A DNA stretch of 64,000 bases from JAAURS01 sp044923475 (GTDB lineage Bacteria; Cyanobacteriota; Cyanobacteriia; Thermosynechococcales; Thermosynechococcaceae): NCBI RefSeq assembly GCF_044923475.1, contig NZ_CP137338.1:4340001-4404000 (forward strand). Direction: 5' to 3'. A program made the translations under genes and the position numbers. Shown here piece after piece: positions 51,590 through 61,175 of the stretch (its first letter is position 1; each line of letters begins with the position of its first letter). The notes under the pieces were generated by a model. The model did no database searches. It was not told the DNA's origin and worked only from the letters and a program-made list of their open reading frames with translations.

Positions 51590-53848
51590 CTAAATTCGGA
51601 CGACGGAGAGCGTTACTTCTCCTTGATTGTCATCGACCTCCGTATCGAAGAAAAAGGCTGATAGGGTAGCGGTTTCGCGCACGTGGAGGGTCAACAGATC
51701 GTCGTAACCATTTAAAGACGACCACGTCGATCCGACTTCCACCTTAGTTTTCTGATTCGTCACCTTACCGCCATAGATCCAAAGCAAAACGAGGGGTTCG
51801 CCCGTACTCTCCGGTCCCGAACGATACCCAAAAGTACCGCTTTGAATTTTGATCAGATAATCGCCTGGTTCGAGGGTTTGAGAGGCGGCTTTGTCTTGAA
51901 TCCGTCTCATTGTCTCGGGATCGAGCGCGTAGCAGTTGCGCTGGCTGTGAACCTTCAAGTTCGCAATCGTACATCCTCCTGGGGAATCGATGGCGTCTGT
52001 TGAAGTGGCATCTGAAGTGGCATCATCGGGTGGGGCTGAAGCGCCCATTTTTTGCCCCAATCCCCCCACTGTTGCCCCTAGCCCAGCAGCAGCGCCCAAT
52101 CCGGCAGCACCTAACCCAGCAACAGCGCCCAATCCGGCAGCGCCCAATCCGGCAGCTTTAGACCCCGCTCCTGCAACGGCACCGCTAACGTCAGACACGG
52201 CATTGCCGATTTTCGCAGACGCGCTGTCAACGGCTTCTCGCCCGGCTCTGAGTATGGTGTCTTCGGTCCCGGATGCGGGAGGCGCGCTCGACACGCGTAC
52301 CGGAGCGGATTGAGCTACTTTGATCCAGCGTCCGTCCTCAGCAACATAGCCTAGCTCTGCCCTGTAATCGCGATCGGGCACTGGAATGGGGACGTGTCGG
52401 TCCTGAACCCGATCGTCCAAGTCATACTGTTGAAATGCTTGGGTAGAAAGGCTGCTGACGTCGTAGACTCGCAGTCCTAGCTTCTGTCCGCCCTGACTGC
52501 GAGCGTTTGCTTTGTCTGTCTCAGTGGCTTCCCAGTAGGCGTAGGCATGGCTAGAATCGCGGGGGGTTAGAATCATCCGGCTTTGACGCGCAGCTCGATT
52601 TGCGCCTGCCCTTGCCGCCGCTCCGGCTCCTAAAGCCGCCGCTCCGGCTCCTAAAGCTGCCGCCCCCGCACCTGCAGCACCTGCAGCACCTGCAGCCGCA
52701 CCCCTAAAGGGAACGACTCCGCCTTGAGGTGGCGTTGGTGGCGTTGCAATACCTGCCGCACCCTTACCAGCGACGGGGGCAATCGGTTTTGCAGTTTTAT
52801 CCCGACCCTTCAAAGCCCATAGCAGCAAACCACCTGCAATGGGAACTCCCAACAGCCAGGGCAACCAAGGCATGCCGCCTTCCAAGGACATGGTAGGAGA
52901 AGCCCCCCCACCCGTTGCTTCAGCCCCTGCAGCACTCCCAGCAGCTGTCGTTCCTGGAGAAATTGCACCTACCGCTTCGGCGGTCTTGACAGCCGCTTGT
53001 CCTTCGGGCGTCGTGGCAAAGCCGAGAAAAGACGATACGGCTTCGTTGGGTGCTCCTTTATAGACGTATCCGCGCGGTTGCGAGAAAGGATAGCGAGGAT
53101 CGTCTGGCAGCGTATTGTGCATGGAGAGAATGCGAATTCCCTCGCGATTTAGGACTTGAGAAACAGGGGCGTAGCCGATTCCATCTTTTCCAAGGGCCTT
53201 CGCCATCGCTTCGGTATTGTCCTCAGCAATGGGTTGAGCGGTCGATCCAGCCTGAAAGGGAGCATCTTGGAAGACGGGATAGCGGCGAAAGGCGAGCCGA
53301 GTATCGCTCGTCTCGGGGCGATCGATAAACCGGATGGGTCCCGGCTCGCTTCCGAGTTCTGACCAGTCTGCAATCTCGCCTCGGAAGATTTTTGCAAATT
53401 GCTCGAAGGTGATATTGCCGTTGAAGGGATTCTCTGCCCCCACGACAATTGCAATTTTCTCGCGGCTGATGGGGACTTGCGAAAGCCCTCTAGCGGTCTC
53501 CTCCGGCACGAGCGGACGACCGATCGCGGCCAAATCGATTTCCCCTTTCTCTAAGGCGGTCAGCGCTGCATCCGTTCCTCGACCTTCGAGGGTGACTTTA
53601 GCAGTAGGGAATTTTTGAACAAAGCGTTCTTGAAGAACCTTGTTAATCGCAGACATACTAGCAGACCCGTCAATCTGTACCTTGGCATCGGCGGGCAGAG
53701 AGTCGGGGAGCGGAAATGCAGGCGATGCCGTTTCAGTTTGCGCTCGAGCCGATCCTGCAGTCAATAACGATGGTGTTAGCGCAGGCGCGGAAACCAATCC
53801 AAGCAGAAGCAGCGTTTGTAACGTAGCAGTCATTTTTCTTTGCAACAT
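51590..53848 (-). CDS. PstS-like binding domain + transmembrane segment + DUF4912 + novel C-terminal domain
   Basis: The 752-residue protein has a signal peptide (cleavage near 36), a phosphate-type periplasmic binding domain (about 50-300, with DGSASMSAINKVL and ITFEQFAKIFRGEIADWSEL), one membrane segment (about 328-345, followed by KGRDK), an Ala/Gly-rich linker, DUF4912 (about 420-520, SHAYAYWEATETDKANAR), a second Ala/Gly-rich helix-like linker, and a C-terminal domain (about 627-752) that closely resembles the separate 130-residue gene upstream. The topology implies ligand binding outside and DUF4912 plus the C-terminal domain in the cytoplasm. It may be a sensor of phosphate or another oxyanion; that is inference. 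Confidence 0.8.
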   Translation of the reverse strand: MLQRKMTATLQTLLLLGLVSAPALTPSLLTAGSARAQTETASPAFPLPDSLPADAKVQIDGSASMSAINKVLQERFVQKFPTAKVTLEGRGTDAALTALEKGEIDLAAIGRPLVPEETARGLSQVPISREKIAIVVGAENPFNGNITFEQFAKIFRGEIADWSELGSEPGPIRFIDRPETSDTRLAFRRYPVFQDAPFQAGSTAQPIAEDNTEAMAKALGKDGIGYAPVSQVLNREGIRILSMHNTLPDDPRYPFSQPRGYVYKGAPNEAVSSFLGFATTPEGQAAVKTAEAVGAISPGTTAAGSAAGAEATGGGASPTMSLEGGMPWLPWLLGVPIAGGLLLWALKGRDKTAKPIAPVAGKGAAGIATPPTPPQGGVVPFRGAAAGAAGAAGAGAAALGAGAAALGAGAAARAGANRAARQSRMILTPRDSSHAYAYWEATETDKANARSQGGQKLGLRVYDVSSLSTQAFQQYDLDDRVQDRHVPIPVPDRDYRAELGYVAEDGRWIKVAQSAPVRVSSAPPASGTEDTILRAGREAVDSASAKIGNAVSDVSGAVAGAGSKAAGLGAAGLGAVAGLGAAGLGAAAGLGATVGGLGQKMGASAPPDDATSDATSTDAIDSPGGCTIANLKVHSQRNCYALDPETMRRIQDKAASQTLEPGDYLIKIQSGTFGYRSGPESTGEPLVLLWIYGGKVTNQKTKVEVGSTWSSLNGYDDLLTLHVRETATLSAFFFDTEVDDNQGEVTLSVVRI

Positions 53849-53974
53849 AAGGGCACACTATGAACGTTCGTAAGTGGGGAATGAAACAGGATTTGGCGAT
53901 CGCACTTAAATGTCACTCGATTTTGATAGAAGCGCTACAATCCCAACCGCTCCCTGTTCCACGAGCGGATCGGG

Positions 53975-54367
53975 TTAGATTCTCACGACGGACAGCAAAA
54001 TTTCCCCTTCATTGTCGTCAGGATGCGAATCGAAGAAAAAGGCACAAAGGATTGCAGGTTCTATCACCTCTAACACGAGGGAGTCATCGTAACCATTGAG
54101 GGTGGACCAAGTTGCGGCAACCTCAACGTCGGTTTTTTTGTTAACGATCCTACCGCCGTAAATCCACAGTAAGATTAAGGGCTCGCCAGGATGGCCCAAT
54201 CCCGAGCGGTAGTTAAAAACACCCTCGCGAATCTTGACAATATTTGTCCCGACTTCCAGGGTTGTAGAAACAGAGGACTCCTCGATCGTTCTCATTTGCT
54301 CGGCTGCGAGTAAGCAACAATGCTGCCGACTGTGGACTTTTAGCTCTGTGACATCACAACCTTCCAT
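53975..54367 (-). CDS. Stand-alone copy of the PstS-DUF4912 protein's C-terminal domain
   Basis: The 130-residue protein aligns end to end with residues about 627-752 of the next gene: LKVHSRQHC/LKVHSQRNC, GEPLILLWIYGG/GEPLVLLWIYGG, STLNGYDD/SSLNGYDD, AFFFDS/AFFFDT and a shared LSVVRI terminus. It has no signal peptide or membrane segment and contains cysteine and histidine near the start (HSRQHCC). I do not recognise the domain. The gene is 126 bp upstream of the larger gene on the same strand, suggesting duplication and possibly assembly of the two proteins. Confidence 0.75.
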   Translation of the reverse strand: MEGCDVTELKVHSRQHCCLLAAEQMRTIEESSVSTTLEVGTNIVKIREGVFNYRSGLGHPGEPLILLWIYGGRIVNKKTDVEVAATWSTLNGYDDSLVLEVIEPAILCAFFFDSHPDDNEGEILLSVVRI

Positions 54368-55052
54368 ACGCTTCCCTCACGCTTTTTTGCGTTTTAGTAT
54401 CTCCTTTATCCCCCAGAAAACATCCGCTCCGATGTAAGGCCCCGATTGAAACACTTAGGGCAAGACGTGCCGATCTGCAGATTATTGCCTCTCTTTACTT
54501 CCTAATTGTGCATGTTTTTGCGACAAAACTCATCATGTTTGCAAGGGCGCTCAAAGATCGAATTTATAGCTTTTTTTTAATAAAGGTCGCATCCGGCTTA
54601 ACTGAAAACAGATTTTGCTCGACACCGCAGCTGATTGGGAATCTTTTGAGTCAGATGCTTTAAGCGCAGCCGGAACGCTCGATACAGCTAAAATATTTAG
54701 ATGGCACAATAATTTTTATAAAGATCTTAAGTTTTGCAACAAGTAAATTAATCTAAAGCTAGCTCAATTAGAAATGATTTGTTTGAAATTGGCTGCATTT
54801 CAATGCGACTGAATCGTCCCGAAAATTAGACCAGACGTTGCGATAATTTCAGATGGAGCGCTGTATTCGCACCTTAAAGCAAAAAATGAGCGGCTCGATT
54901 CTTTGGGCGGCAAGGTAAGCTATAAGTGCTGCGTTGGTGCGGTTCTGTCGCCGCTGACTTTGTCATCATCATTTCGCTTTCCGCAGCGGAGGCTGCCACC
55001 CACATTGCCGACAACCCTTTAACGTTCTCTTTGGATTCACGAGACTTTGACG
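54368..55052. other. Gene-free stretch between divergent genes
   Basis: About 685 bp between two divergently transcribed genes. No coding frame, RNA gene or repeat stands out; the sequence is AT-rich in 54480-54800. It must contain both promoters. Confidence 0.5.
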
Positions 55053-56339
55053 ATGAAGCTCAAACTCAATGAGCAACAAAGTGCAGCGGTTCGACAGATG
55101 AATCAATTTCTCGCTTCAGAGGCAGACTTATTTTTGCTCCAGGGCTTTGCGGGAACCGGTAAAACGACCACAATCCAGTCCTTTATCCGCGACGCTCAAT
55201 TGAAGCAAAAGAGAGCTAAGGTCGCCTTTACGGCGCCCACGAATAAAGCAGTGAAGGTGCTATCGCGAATGGCAAGCGAGTGGAACCTACAATCGGTGGA
55301 TGCGATGACCATCCATCAACTGCTAGGGCTACAGCTTAAGCCCAGTCGCGATGGAGGGATGAAACTCGAACCTAAAGGGATAGACTATCTTTCGCGCTAT
55401 GACCTCATCGTTTTAGATGAAGCATCCATGGTCAACAACGAGCTGTGGACGCATATCATGTTCGGACTTGCCAATGGCAGCAGTGCAAAACTGATTTGCA
55501 TGGGGGATCCGGCACAACTTCCTCCCGTTGGAGAAGAAGCCTCTCAGGTTTTTGGCATTACCGACGTAGCCGAACTGACTGAAGTGGTACGTCAAGCTAA
55601 AGATAATCCGATCGCAGAGCTGGTGGATGTGGCAAGGCAAGCTGTGTACGATCCATCGGTTGTCATCCCCAAACAGTCCAATCGGACCCTCGCGGAAGGC
55701 GTTTGGTGGATCGACCGTCAAGAATGGCTTCATCATTTGCTGGCAGCTTTTCGGTCGGAAGGGTTTCAACAAGATGCCGACCGCGTGCGGGCGTTAGCCT
55801 GGACCAACAGGGAATGCAATTGGCTCAACAACTACGTGCGGGCTGGCATTTATGGCGCGGATGCGAGCGCTTTTGTAGAAGGAGAACTCCTGATTGCCCG
55901 AGAGCCGATTTTTGAAGGAGATGAAATTGTTTTGCCAACTTCCAGTGAGTGTCGAGTGCTCGGTGCGAGCGAGTCGCTTCGAGACGGTTATCGATGCTGG
56001 AATTTAACAGTTCTCTCCGATGAAGGAGAGATGTACGATTTCGAGGTGTTGCACCGCAGCGAACGAAGACGCTATCTTCGCAACCTAGGCGAGCTAGAGC
56101 GTAAAGCGCGCCAGAAATGGACAAAGCGGAACTGGAAGGCGTTTTTTGAGTTGCAACAGCAGTTCGCATCCTTGGATTATGGATATGCCATTACAATCCA
56201 TAAGAGCCAGGGCAGCACCTTTCAAAACGTATTTGTAGTGGACCGAGATATCGACTGCAATCCAAACCGCGCAGAGGCCGCTCAATGTCGCTATGTTGCG
56301 TATTCCAGAGCCGCACGGAGATTGTTCAACACTCTTTGA
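55053..56339 (+). CDS. Dda/RecD2-like superfamily 1 DNA helicase
   Basis: From the ATG at 55053 the protein has 428 residues. Helicase motifs are clear: QGFAGTGKTTT (motif I), FTAPTNKAV (Ia), VLDEASMV (II), GDPAQLPPVGE (III), and ITIHKSQGSTFQNVFV plus YVAYSRA near the end (V and VI). The size and motif set match phage T4 Dda and small RecD-like SF1B helicases, which move 5' to 3' on single-stranded DNA. Such genes occur in phages and as accessory genes in cyanobacteria. The neighbourhood shows no phage structural genes, so the gene is probably a domesticated or stand-alone helicase. Confidence 0.9.
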   Translation: MKLKLNEQQSAAVRQMNQFLASEADLFLLQGFAGTGKTTTIQSFIRDAQLKQKRAKVAFTAPTNKAVKVLSRMASEWNLQSVDAMTIHQLLGLQLKPSRDGGMKLEPKGIDYLSRYDLIVLDEASMVNNELWTHIMFGLANGSSAKLICMGDPAQLPPVGEEASQVFGITDVAELTEVVRQAKDNPIAELVDVARQAVYDPSVVIPKQSNRTLAEGVWWIDRQEWLHHLLAAFRSEGFQQDADRVRALAWTNRECNWLNNYVRAGIYGADASAFVEGELLIAREPIFEGDEIVLPTSSECRVLGASESLRDGYRCWNLTVLSDEGEMYDFEVLHRSERRRYLRNLGELERKARQKWTKRNWKAFFELQQQFASLDYGYAITIHKSQGSTFQNVFVVDRDIDCNPNRAEAAQCRYVAYSRAARRLFNTL

Positions 56340-56603
56340 TGAATTGAGCGCGCGCGAACCGCGCTGTCCAATGCCGGGTTTCTGAGGCGATCGCCCGGAC
56401 TGAGGTCAAGGCAACCGTGCGTGCCGGCCAAGACTGCGAGTGCCGCTGCTCGATCGCGATAAGTTGTTCGTCCGGCGGGTGAAAGTACGACCAAATCGGG
56501 GATGATATTCAAATATTGTCCCATCTCGAATATGGACGAAACCCGTCTCAATAGGGTTCGGATGGGAATGAATTGCTAACCGTATTTTGTTCTGTAGAAG
56601 CTT

Positions 56604-56909
56604 ATGAAATCTCGACGTCGGTCCATAAAGCGCATCGATCCCAGCACGATTCTCATCTACGTTCGTAACATTCTCCAAACCATCATTACCCTCGCGAGCG
56701 CGTCTTTGGGCCTCATTGCAGCCCTCGCTTGGAATGAAGCCATTCGAGCTACGATGAAGAAAATTTTAGGCCCCGATGACAGCATTCCCGCACTCTATAT
56801 CTACGCTATCGTTGCAACCATTCTAGGCATTGTGGTGGTTTCAGGGCTGAGTTATGTGGCCTCCAAGCTGGGTGGGGAAGCCGTCATAAACCGCGAAGCG
56901 GAAGGATAG
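56604..56909 (+). CDS. DUF5654 family membrane protein
   Basis: The 101-residue protein has a basic N-terminus and two membrane segments (about 22-44 and 68-90). The segment TIITLASASLGLIAALAWNEAIRA is the recognised core of DUF5654. Function is unknown. It follows the helicase gene by 264 bp on the same strand and is followed by a hairpin that may end transcription. Confidence 0.8.
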   Translation: MKSRRRSIKRIDPSTILIYVRNILQTIITLASASLGLIAALAWNEAIRATMKKILGPDDSIPALYIYAIVATILGIVVVSGLSYVASKLGGEAVINREAEG

Positions 56910-56973
56910 CGCGGCCCCAAAACCAAAAGGACCTCTTTCACTGCAATCGAGTCCTAGAGCTGTATTGAAAGCA

Positions 56974-57025
56974 AAAGCTCCAGGTCAATATTGCCGAAAC
57001 AATAGGAGCATCAACCTGGAGCTTT
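56974..57025 (+). terminator. Hairpin between DUF5654 and cyAbrB genes
   Basis: AAAGCTCCAGGT (56974-56985) and ACCTGGAGCTTT (57014-57025) form a 12-bp perfect stem with a 28-base loop. Its position, downstream of a plus-strand gene and of a minus-strand gene, suits a shared terminator, though no long T-run follows. Confidence 0.45.
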
Positions 57026-57125
57026 AGATAGGCTAACAACTGTAGATGCAGCAGACCTGAGTATTAGTACGGAATTTTAGTTTTTCACGGTTTGAAGATC
57101 CACTCCAGCCGCAAAGGTGCAGTAT

Positions 57126-57512
57126 CTAATCGATCTCGCCATCTTCGCCAATTTGCTTGAGGTGAATGTGCTTATAACCCAGCTTGATTTCAAACTCATC
57201 GCCAACTTTTAAACCCATTTTCTCTGTGTAGCTGGCCCCGATCACAATTTGTCCATTCTTATGAACGCTGACCCGATAGGTTGCCTCTCGTCCTCGTCCA
57301 TCTTTATCGCCGTCCGAGTCCAACGATACGCCTTTCGCTTCTAAAACAGCATTCAGGAACGCACCGATGTTTACTCGAGCTTGATTTTCCTTTGTAAGGC
57401 TAGAGTAGCCGCATTCACGAGCCTTTTCACGGCGGGATAGATGCGGTATTTCTTTTAATTTTTGCAGCAATGCTTTTCCGGTCAAAGGCTGAGTCGCAGT
57501 TTTAGTAGCCAT
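57126..57512 (-). CDS. cyAbrB-family transcriptional regulator
   Basis: The 128-residue protein is a cyanobacterial AbrB-type regulator: the N-terminal LTGKALLQKLKEIPHLSRREKARECGY segment is specific to this group, and the C-terminal about 50 residues form the swapped-hairpin DNA-binding domain (YRVSVHKNGQIVIGASYTEKMGLKVGDEFEI). cyAbrB proteins control carbon and nitrogen metabolism and other global responses in cyanobacteria. It is 53 bp downstream of a miniature HU gene on the same strand. Confidence 0.93.
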   Translation of the reverse strand: MATKTATQPLTGKALLQKLKEIPHLSRREKARECGYSSLTKENQARVNIGAFLNAVLEAKGVSLDSDGDKDGRGREATYRVSVHKNGQIVIGASYTEKMGLKVGDEFEIKLGYKHIHLKQIGEDGEID

Positions 57513-57565
57513 TTAGAGAAATACCCTGTCCTTCAATTGTTTCTACTGTGTTTCTACTGATGTCT

Positions 57566-57682
57566 TTATTTCGAAACCATGTCGATAACGGTGTCGATGG
57601 TGGCGTTCGAGACGGCATCGGCCTCTCTTTTGGTGACGTTTGCTTTGATGGCGATCGCATCCGCTAACTCACCCTTATTCAT
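57566..57682 (-). pseudogene. Miniature HU: N-terminal helices only
   Basis: From ATG 57682, preceded by GAGGAG seven bases upstream, the frame encodes 38 residues: MNKGELADAIAIKANVTKRE followed by ADAVSNATIDTVIDMVSK and a TAA. This is the N-terminal dimerisation helix pair of a DNA-binding HU protein, which normally continues for about 55 more residues with the DNA-binding arms. Beyond the stop no HU sequence follows. The strong ribosome site means it could still be translated, perhaps as a dimer-interfering fragment, but a relic is the simpler view. Confidence 0.7.
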
Positions 57683-58011
57683 CCTAACTCCTCATTACAC
57701 TGTTAGAGACTTTAACTTATTTTTATGTACATCAGACAATCTACCAAATTATTGAAAGATAGAGGAGAGCGATCGCCTTTTTTCTTTTTATCGCATCGAC
57801 CTGTGTCAGCTTTTTGATGGCTTTTTATCCTATCATTGGGCATGGTGCAACAAATTTCAATAGAACGATAAATGAAAAGACTAAAATTTATACTCGTTGA
57901 ATTCTAGCAGCTATTTTTATATGGGTTAGGGGACGCGGCGGCCTACATTCTTTACAAAAATAGATATTTGGCAGAATTTGTTTTCAGATAGATAACGCGG
58001 ATTGCATCTTT

Positions 58012-58060
58012 GCAAAACTGCGGATGCCTCGTTCTTCATCCTAGGCATCCGCAGTTTTGC
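58012..58060 (-). terminator. Strong hairpin downstream of the sugar ABC operon
   Basis: GCAAAACTGCGGATGCCT (58012-58029) and AGGCATCCGCAGTTTTGC (58043-58060) form an 18-bp perfect stem with a 13-base loop, 50 bp past the stop of the last operon gene. It most likely ends that transcript and may work in both directions. The remaining sequence back to 57683 shows no gene. Confidence 0.65.
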
Positions 58061-58109
58061 TGTGGCAGATGATTTTGCCGCTGCCTTCTGACCGAGCAGC
58101 GGCAATCTT

Positions 58110-59273
58110 TTACTCGATCGCCGCTCCAGTTGCGGCAAATAAATGAAGCTTGGTTTTATCTGCGCCCAAGTATAATTTAGAACTGTTTCGGATCTCCGGG
58201 GACGAAGGCAAACGCACGATCAAATGCGAAGGTTTATCGCTCGAGCCAGTTGCGCCCAAAGCGCTGTCCTCTGTTTGAATCGTATTGAAGGGCGACTCAG
58301 CATAGACAATAGCCTCATGTCCCAAAGCTTCCACGGTTTTGATATCGATCTCCAGACATTCCTCTGCTGGTGTATCGGCACGAGCGAGGTAAAACGCTTC
58401 TGGGCGCAACCCTGCAAAAATGGTTTGATTCCGGTACCGACCCAACTGCTGGTATCGATCGACCGTTGCGGGATCGAGCGTCAGGGTTTGAGGACCAAAA
58501 TCGATCGCGAAGGAACCGCTTTCCAATTGATGCAGTTGGGTTTGAAAAATATTCATGGCCGGACTGCCCATGAATCCCGCGACAAACACATTGGCAGGGC
58601 GATCGTAGAGATCTTGAGGGGCGGCAATTTGCTGGAGTTCGCCTTTGAGCATCACGGCAACGCGATCTCCCATGGTCATGGCTTCAACTTGGTCGTGGGT
58701 GACGTAAACCATCGTGGTTCCCAGTCGCCGCTGTAATTCTGCAATTTCGGTGCGGATTTGGGTCCTCATTTTGGCATCTAGATTCGAGAGCGGTTCGTCC
58801 ATCAAAAAGACAGAAGGATCGCGCACGATCGCCCGTCCCATTGCGACGCGCTGCCGTTGACCGCCGGAGAGCTGCTTGGGTTTGCGATCTAGCAGCGCTT
58901 CTAGTCCCAGTTGCTGCGCTGCTGCGATAACTTTATTCTGAATTTCCCCCTTGGAAAGCCCCAGCATGCGGAGCGGAAATTCTAGATTCTGCCGCACGGT
59001 CATGTGGGGGTACAGGGCATAGTTTTGGAAGACCATCGCAATGTTGCGCTGTTGGGGCGTTCGATCGTTCGCGATGCGATCGCCAATGCGGAGCGTACCG
59101 CTGGAAATGTCTTCTAGACCTGCCAGCATTCTAAGGGCCGTGGATTTACCGCAGCCCGAAGGACCGACAAAGACTAAGAATTCTCCATCTTTGATATCCA
59201 GACATAGATTTTTAATGGCTGCAAAGCCATTGGCATAGATCTTATTGACATTCTGGAATGTTACAGATGCCAT
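58110..59273 (-). CDS. Carbohydrate ABC importer ATPase (MalK/UgpC type)
   Basis: The 387-residue ATPase has GPSGCGKST (Walker A), LSGGQRQR (signature), FLMDEPLSNLDAKMR (Walker B and D-loop) and YVTHDQVEA (switch), followed by the C-terminal OB-like regulatory domain (VGLRPEAFYLA-like GLRPEAFYL) typical of MalK/UgpC. It energises import by the two permeases encoded upstream. It is last in the operon of binding protein, two permeases and ATPase, 33 bp after the second permease. Substrates for close relatives include trehalose, sucrose, glucosylglycerol and maltose. Confidence 0.93.
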   Translation of the reverse strand: MASVTFQNVNKIYANGFAAIKNLCLDIKDGEFLVFVGPSGCGKSTALRMLAGLEDISSGTLRIGDRIANDRTPQQRNIAMVFQNYALYPHMTVRQNLEFPLRMLGLSKGEIQNKVIAAAQQLGLEALLDRKPKQLSGGQRQRVAMGRAIVRDPSVFLMDEPLSNLDAKMRTQIRTEIAELQRRLGTTMVYVTHDQVEAMTMGDRVAVMLKGELQQIAAPQDLYDRPANVFVAGFMGSPAMNIFQTQLHQLESGSFAIDFGPQTLTLDPATVDRYQQLGRYRNQTIFAGLRPEAFYLARADTPAEECLEIDIKTVEALGHEAIVYAESPFNTIQTEDSALGATGSSDKPSHLIVRLPSSPEIRNSSKLYLGADKTKLHLFAATGAAIE

Positions 59274-59306
59274 AGCCGTTACTCCCTCAAACGTTTGCCA
59301 TGCTGT

Positions 59307-60191
59307 CTACCCTTTAGTGCCAGTGGACGCGACGCCTTCAACAAACCACTTCTGGAAGACCAAGAACACGATTAGAATGGGTGCCACCATCATCGCGCCA
59401 AAACTCATGATGTCGCCCCATTGAAGCGGCGGTAGGGTTTGAAACGCGGCGATCGCCACGGGTAGAGGCCGCACCCGTTCGTCGATGGTGACCATGAGCG
59501 GCCAGAGAAAAGACCCCCACTGCGTCAAAAAGGTAAGAATTGTAACGCTGGCAAAGACTGGTAGCGAGACCGGAACGATGATTTCAAAGAAGGTACGAAT
59601 CGTGCCAGCGCCATCCACGCGCGCCGCTTCTTCGAGTTCTTTGGGCAGACCGATGAAGAAGGTATAAAACAGATAAATGGAAAAGGCATTGGCAATAAAG
59701 GGCAGAATCTGTGCCGCGTAAGTATTGCGCCAGCCGAACAGCGTGACTTGGAAAAACAGAGGAACGGCGATCGCCTCTAGGGGAATAATCATCAGGGCCA
59801 GCACTAGGGCAAAGAGTAGCCTACGTCCCCGCCAGCGCAAGCGCGCAAAAGCATAGGCTGCCAGTGAATTGACCGGCAACCCCGCAAGGACGATCGCGCC
59901 CGTGATGAAGAGAGAGTTAAAGAAGAAGCGAGCAAAATCGACCCGTTCGAAAACATCCCAATAGTTTTGGAAGGAGGCTCGATCGGGTAAAAATGCTTTG
60001 AATGTCCCTGCTTCTAACAGCACGAGATCGTCGGGCTTGAGACTGCCAACGATCGTAAAAGCAATCGGCGCAACAAAAAGTAGGGCCAGAACCGCGAGCA
60101 ACAAGTAGCTACCAAGGCTGCTCGACAACTTCCGAATTTGCTGCTGCGCTCCTCGCGCTCCTTTGATATTGTTTTGAGTTGTGTCTTCCAT
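59307..60191 (-). CDS. Carbohydrate ABC importer permease (MalG/UgpE type)
   Basis: The 294-residue protein has six membrane segments and the permease EAA loop ELEEAARVDGAGTIRTFFEIIVP, which docks on the ATPase. It corresponds to the MalG-type subunit with a short N-terminus. It is separated by 11 bp from the preceding permease gene, indicating one transcript. Confidence 0.93.
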   Translation of the reverse strand: MEDTTQNNIKGARGAQQQIRKLSSSLGSYLLLAVLALLFVAPIAFTIVGSLKPDDLVLLEAGTFKAFLPDRASFQNYWDVFERVDFARFFFNSLFITGAIVLAGLPVNSLAAYAFARLRWRGRRLLFALVLALMIIPLEAIAVPLFFQVTLFGWRNTYAAQILPFIANAFSIYLFYTFFIGLPKELEEAARVDGAGTIRTFFEIIVPVSLPVFASVTILTFLTQWGSFLWPLMVTIDERVRPLPVAIAAFQTLPPLQWGDIMSFGAMMVAPILIVFLVFQKWFVEGVASTGTKG

Positions 60192-60202
60192 CGATTGACG
60201 TC

Positions 60203-61129
60203 CTATTCATCAATGACTTGCTCTTCCCTAACCAAGATCCTTTGCGCGATCGTAATCGCCAGCACAATGATGAAGAATATCACCGTCATTGCAGCCCCCT
60301 TTGCCATCTTTTGCTGTTCGAAGGCTGCTTTGACCGTCTCATACATCACTGTGGTGGTGGCATCGTTGGGACCGCCTTGGGTCATGATTTGCACCTGATC
60401 GAAGAGACGAAAGGACAAAATAGTGGTGACTAACATGACAAAGATGAGGGTGTTGCGCAGTTGGGGTAAGGTGACAAATCGGAATTGATTCCACGCATTG
60501 CCCCCATCAATGGCGGCTGCTTCATACAAGGAAGATGGAATCGCCTGTAATCCTGCCAACACGATTACCATCTGGAATCCCACTCCCTGCCACAGGGACA
60601 ACAGCATGATAGACGGTAACGCGAAGACTGGATCGCGCAAGAAGTCTCGGGGCACCCAAACGCCAAAAGTAACAAAGTCCAAAAATGCATTCATCATGCC
60701 GTTGGCGCCTGGCGCGTAAATCACAGTCCAGATGACGGCAACCAGGGACATCGGAAAGACGACGGGCATGAAGAAGAGGGTGCGAAACAGGGCCATCCCT
60801 TTGAGGGGGCGGTTCAGCAGCAACGCCAGGCCGAGCGCTAATGTCGTTTGGACGGGGACGACGACTAAGGCAAAAAGGCCATTGTTGAGTAGGGCTTGGC
60901 GAAAACTGGGGTCGAGCCAAATTCTGCGATACTGCTCCAGTCCCAGAAATTGAAGGGGCAAGGGAGATCCTAGGCGCAGGTTTGTGAAGGATAGGGCGAT
61001 CGCCAGCAGGAAGGGTAGGGCGATGAAGAGAAATAATCCTCCCAGTGCGGGGGCAGCCATGATGAGGGCCGCACGCGTATCGTCTTTGACCGTTGGAATT
61101 TTAGGATGGGTCATGCGTTGAAGTCCCAA
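60203..61129 (-). CDS. Carbohydrate ABC importer permease (MalF/UgpA type)
   Basis: The 308-residue protein has six membrane segments and the EAA loop SLYEAAAIDGGNAWNQFRFVTLPQL. It is the MalF-type partner in a six-helix form without the large periplasmic loop of enteric MalF. The gene lies 46 bp after the binding-protein gene and 11 bp before the second permease. Confidence 0.93.
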   Translation of the reverse strand: MGLQRMTHPKIPTVKDDTRAALIMAAPALGGLFLFIALPFLLAIALSFTNLRLGSPLPLQFLGLEQYRRIWLDPSFRQALLNNGLFALVVVPVQTTLALGLALLLNRPLKGMALFRTLFFMPVVFPMSLVAVIWTVIYAPGANGMMNAFLDFVTFGVWVPRDFLRDPVFALPSIMLLSLWQGVGFQMVIVLAGLQAIPSSLYEAAAIDGGNAWNQFRFVTLPQLRNTLIFVMLVTTILSFRLFDQVQIMTQGGPNDATTTVMYETVKAAFEQQKMAKGAAMTVIFFIIVLAITIAQRILVREEQVIDE

Positions 61130-61175
61130 ATGACGGCAGGGGGTAAGGATTCCCGAGGGGGAATCTACGTAACGC

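Noticed and set aside
52600..52710. Short tandem repeats (GCTCCGGCTCCTAAAG and GCACCTGCA units)
   Set aside because: They encode the Ala/Gly-rich linker of the PstS-DUF4912 protein; linker low complexity explains them.
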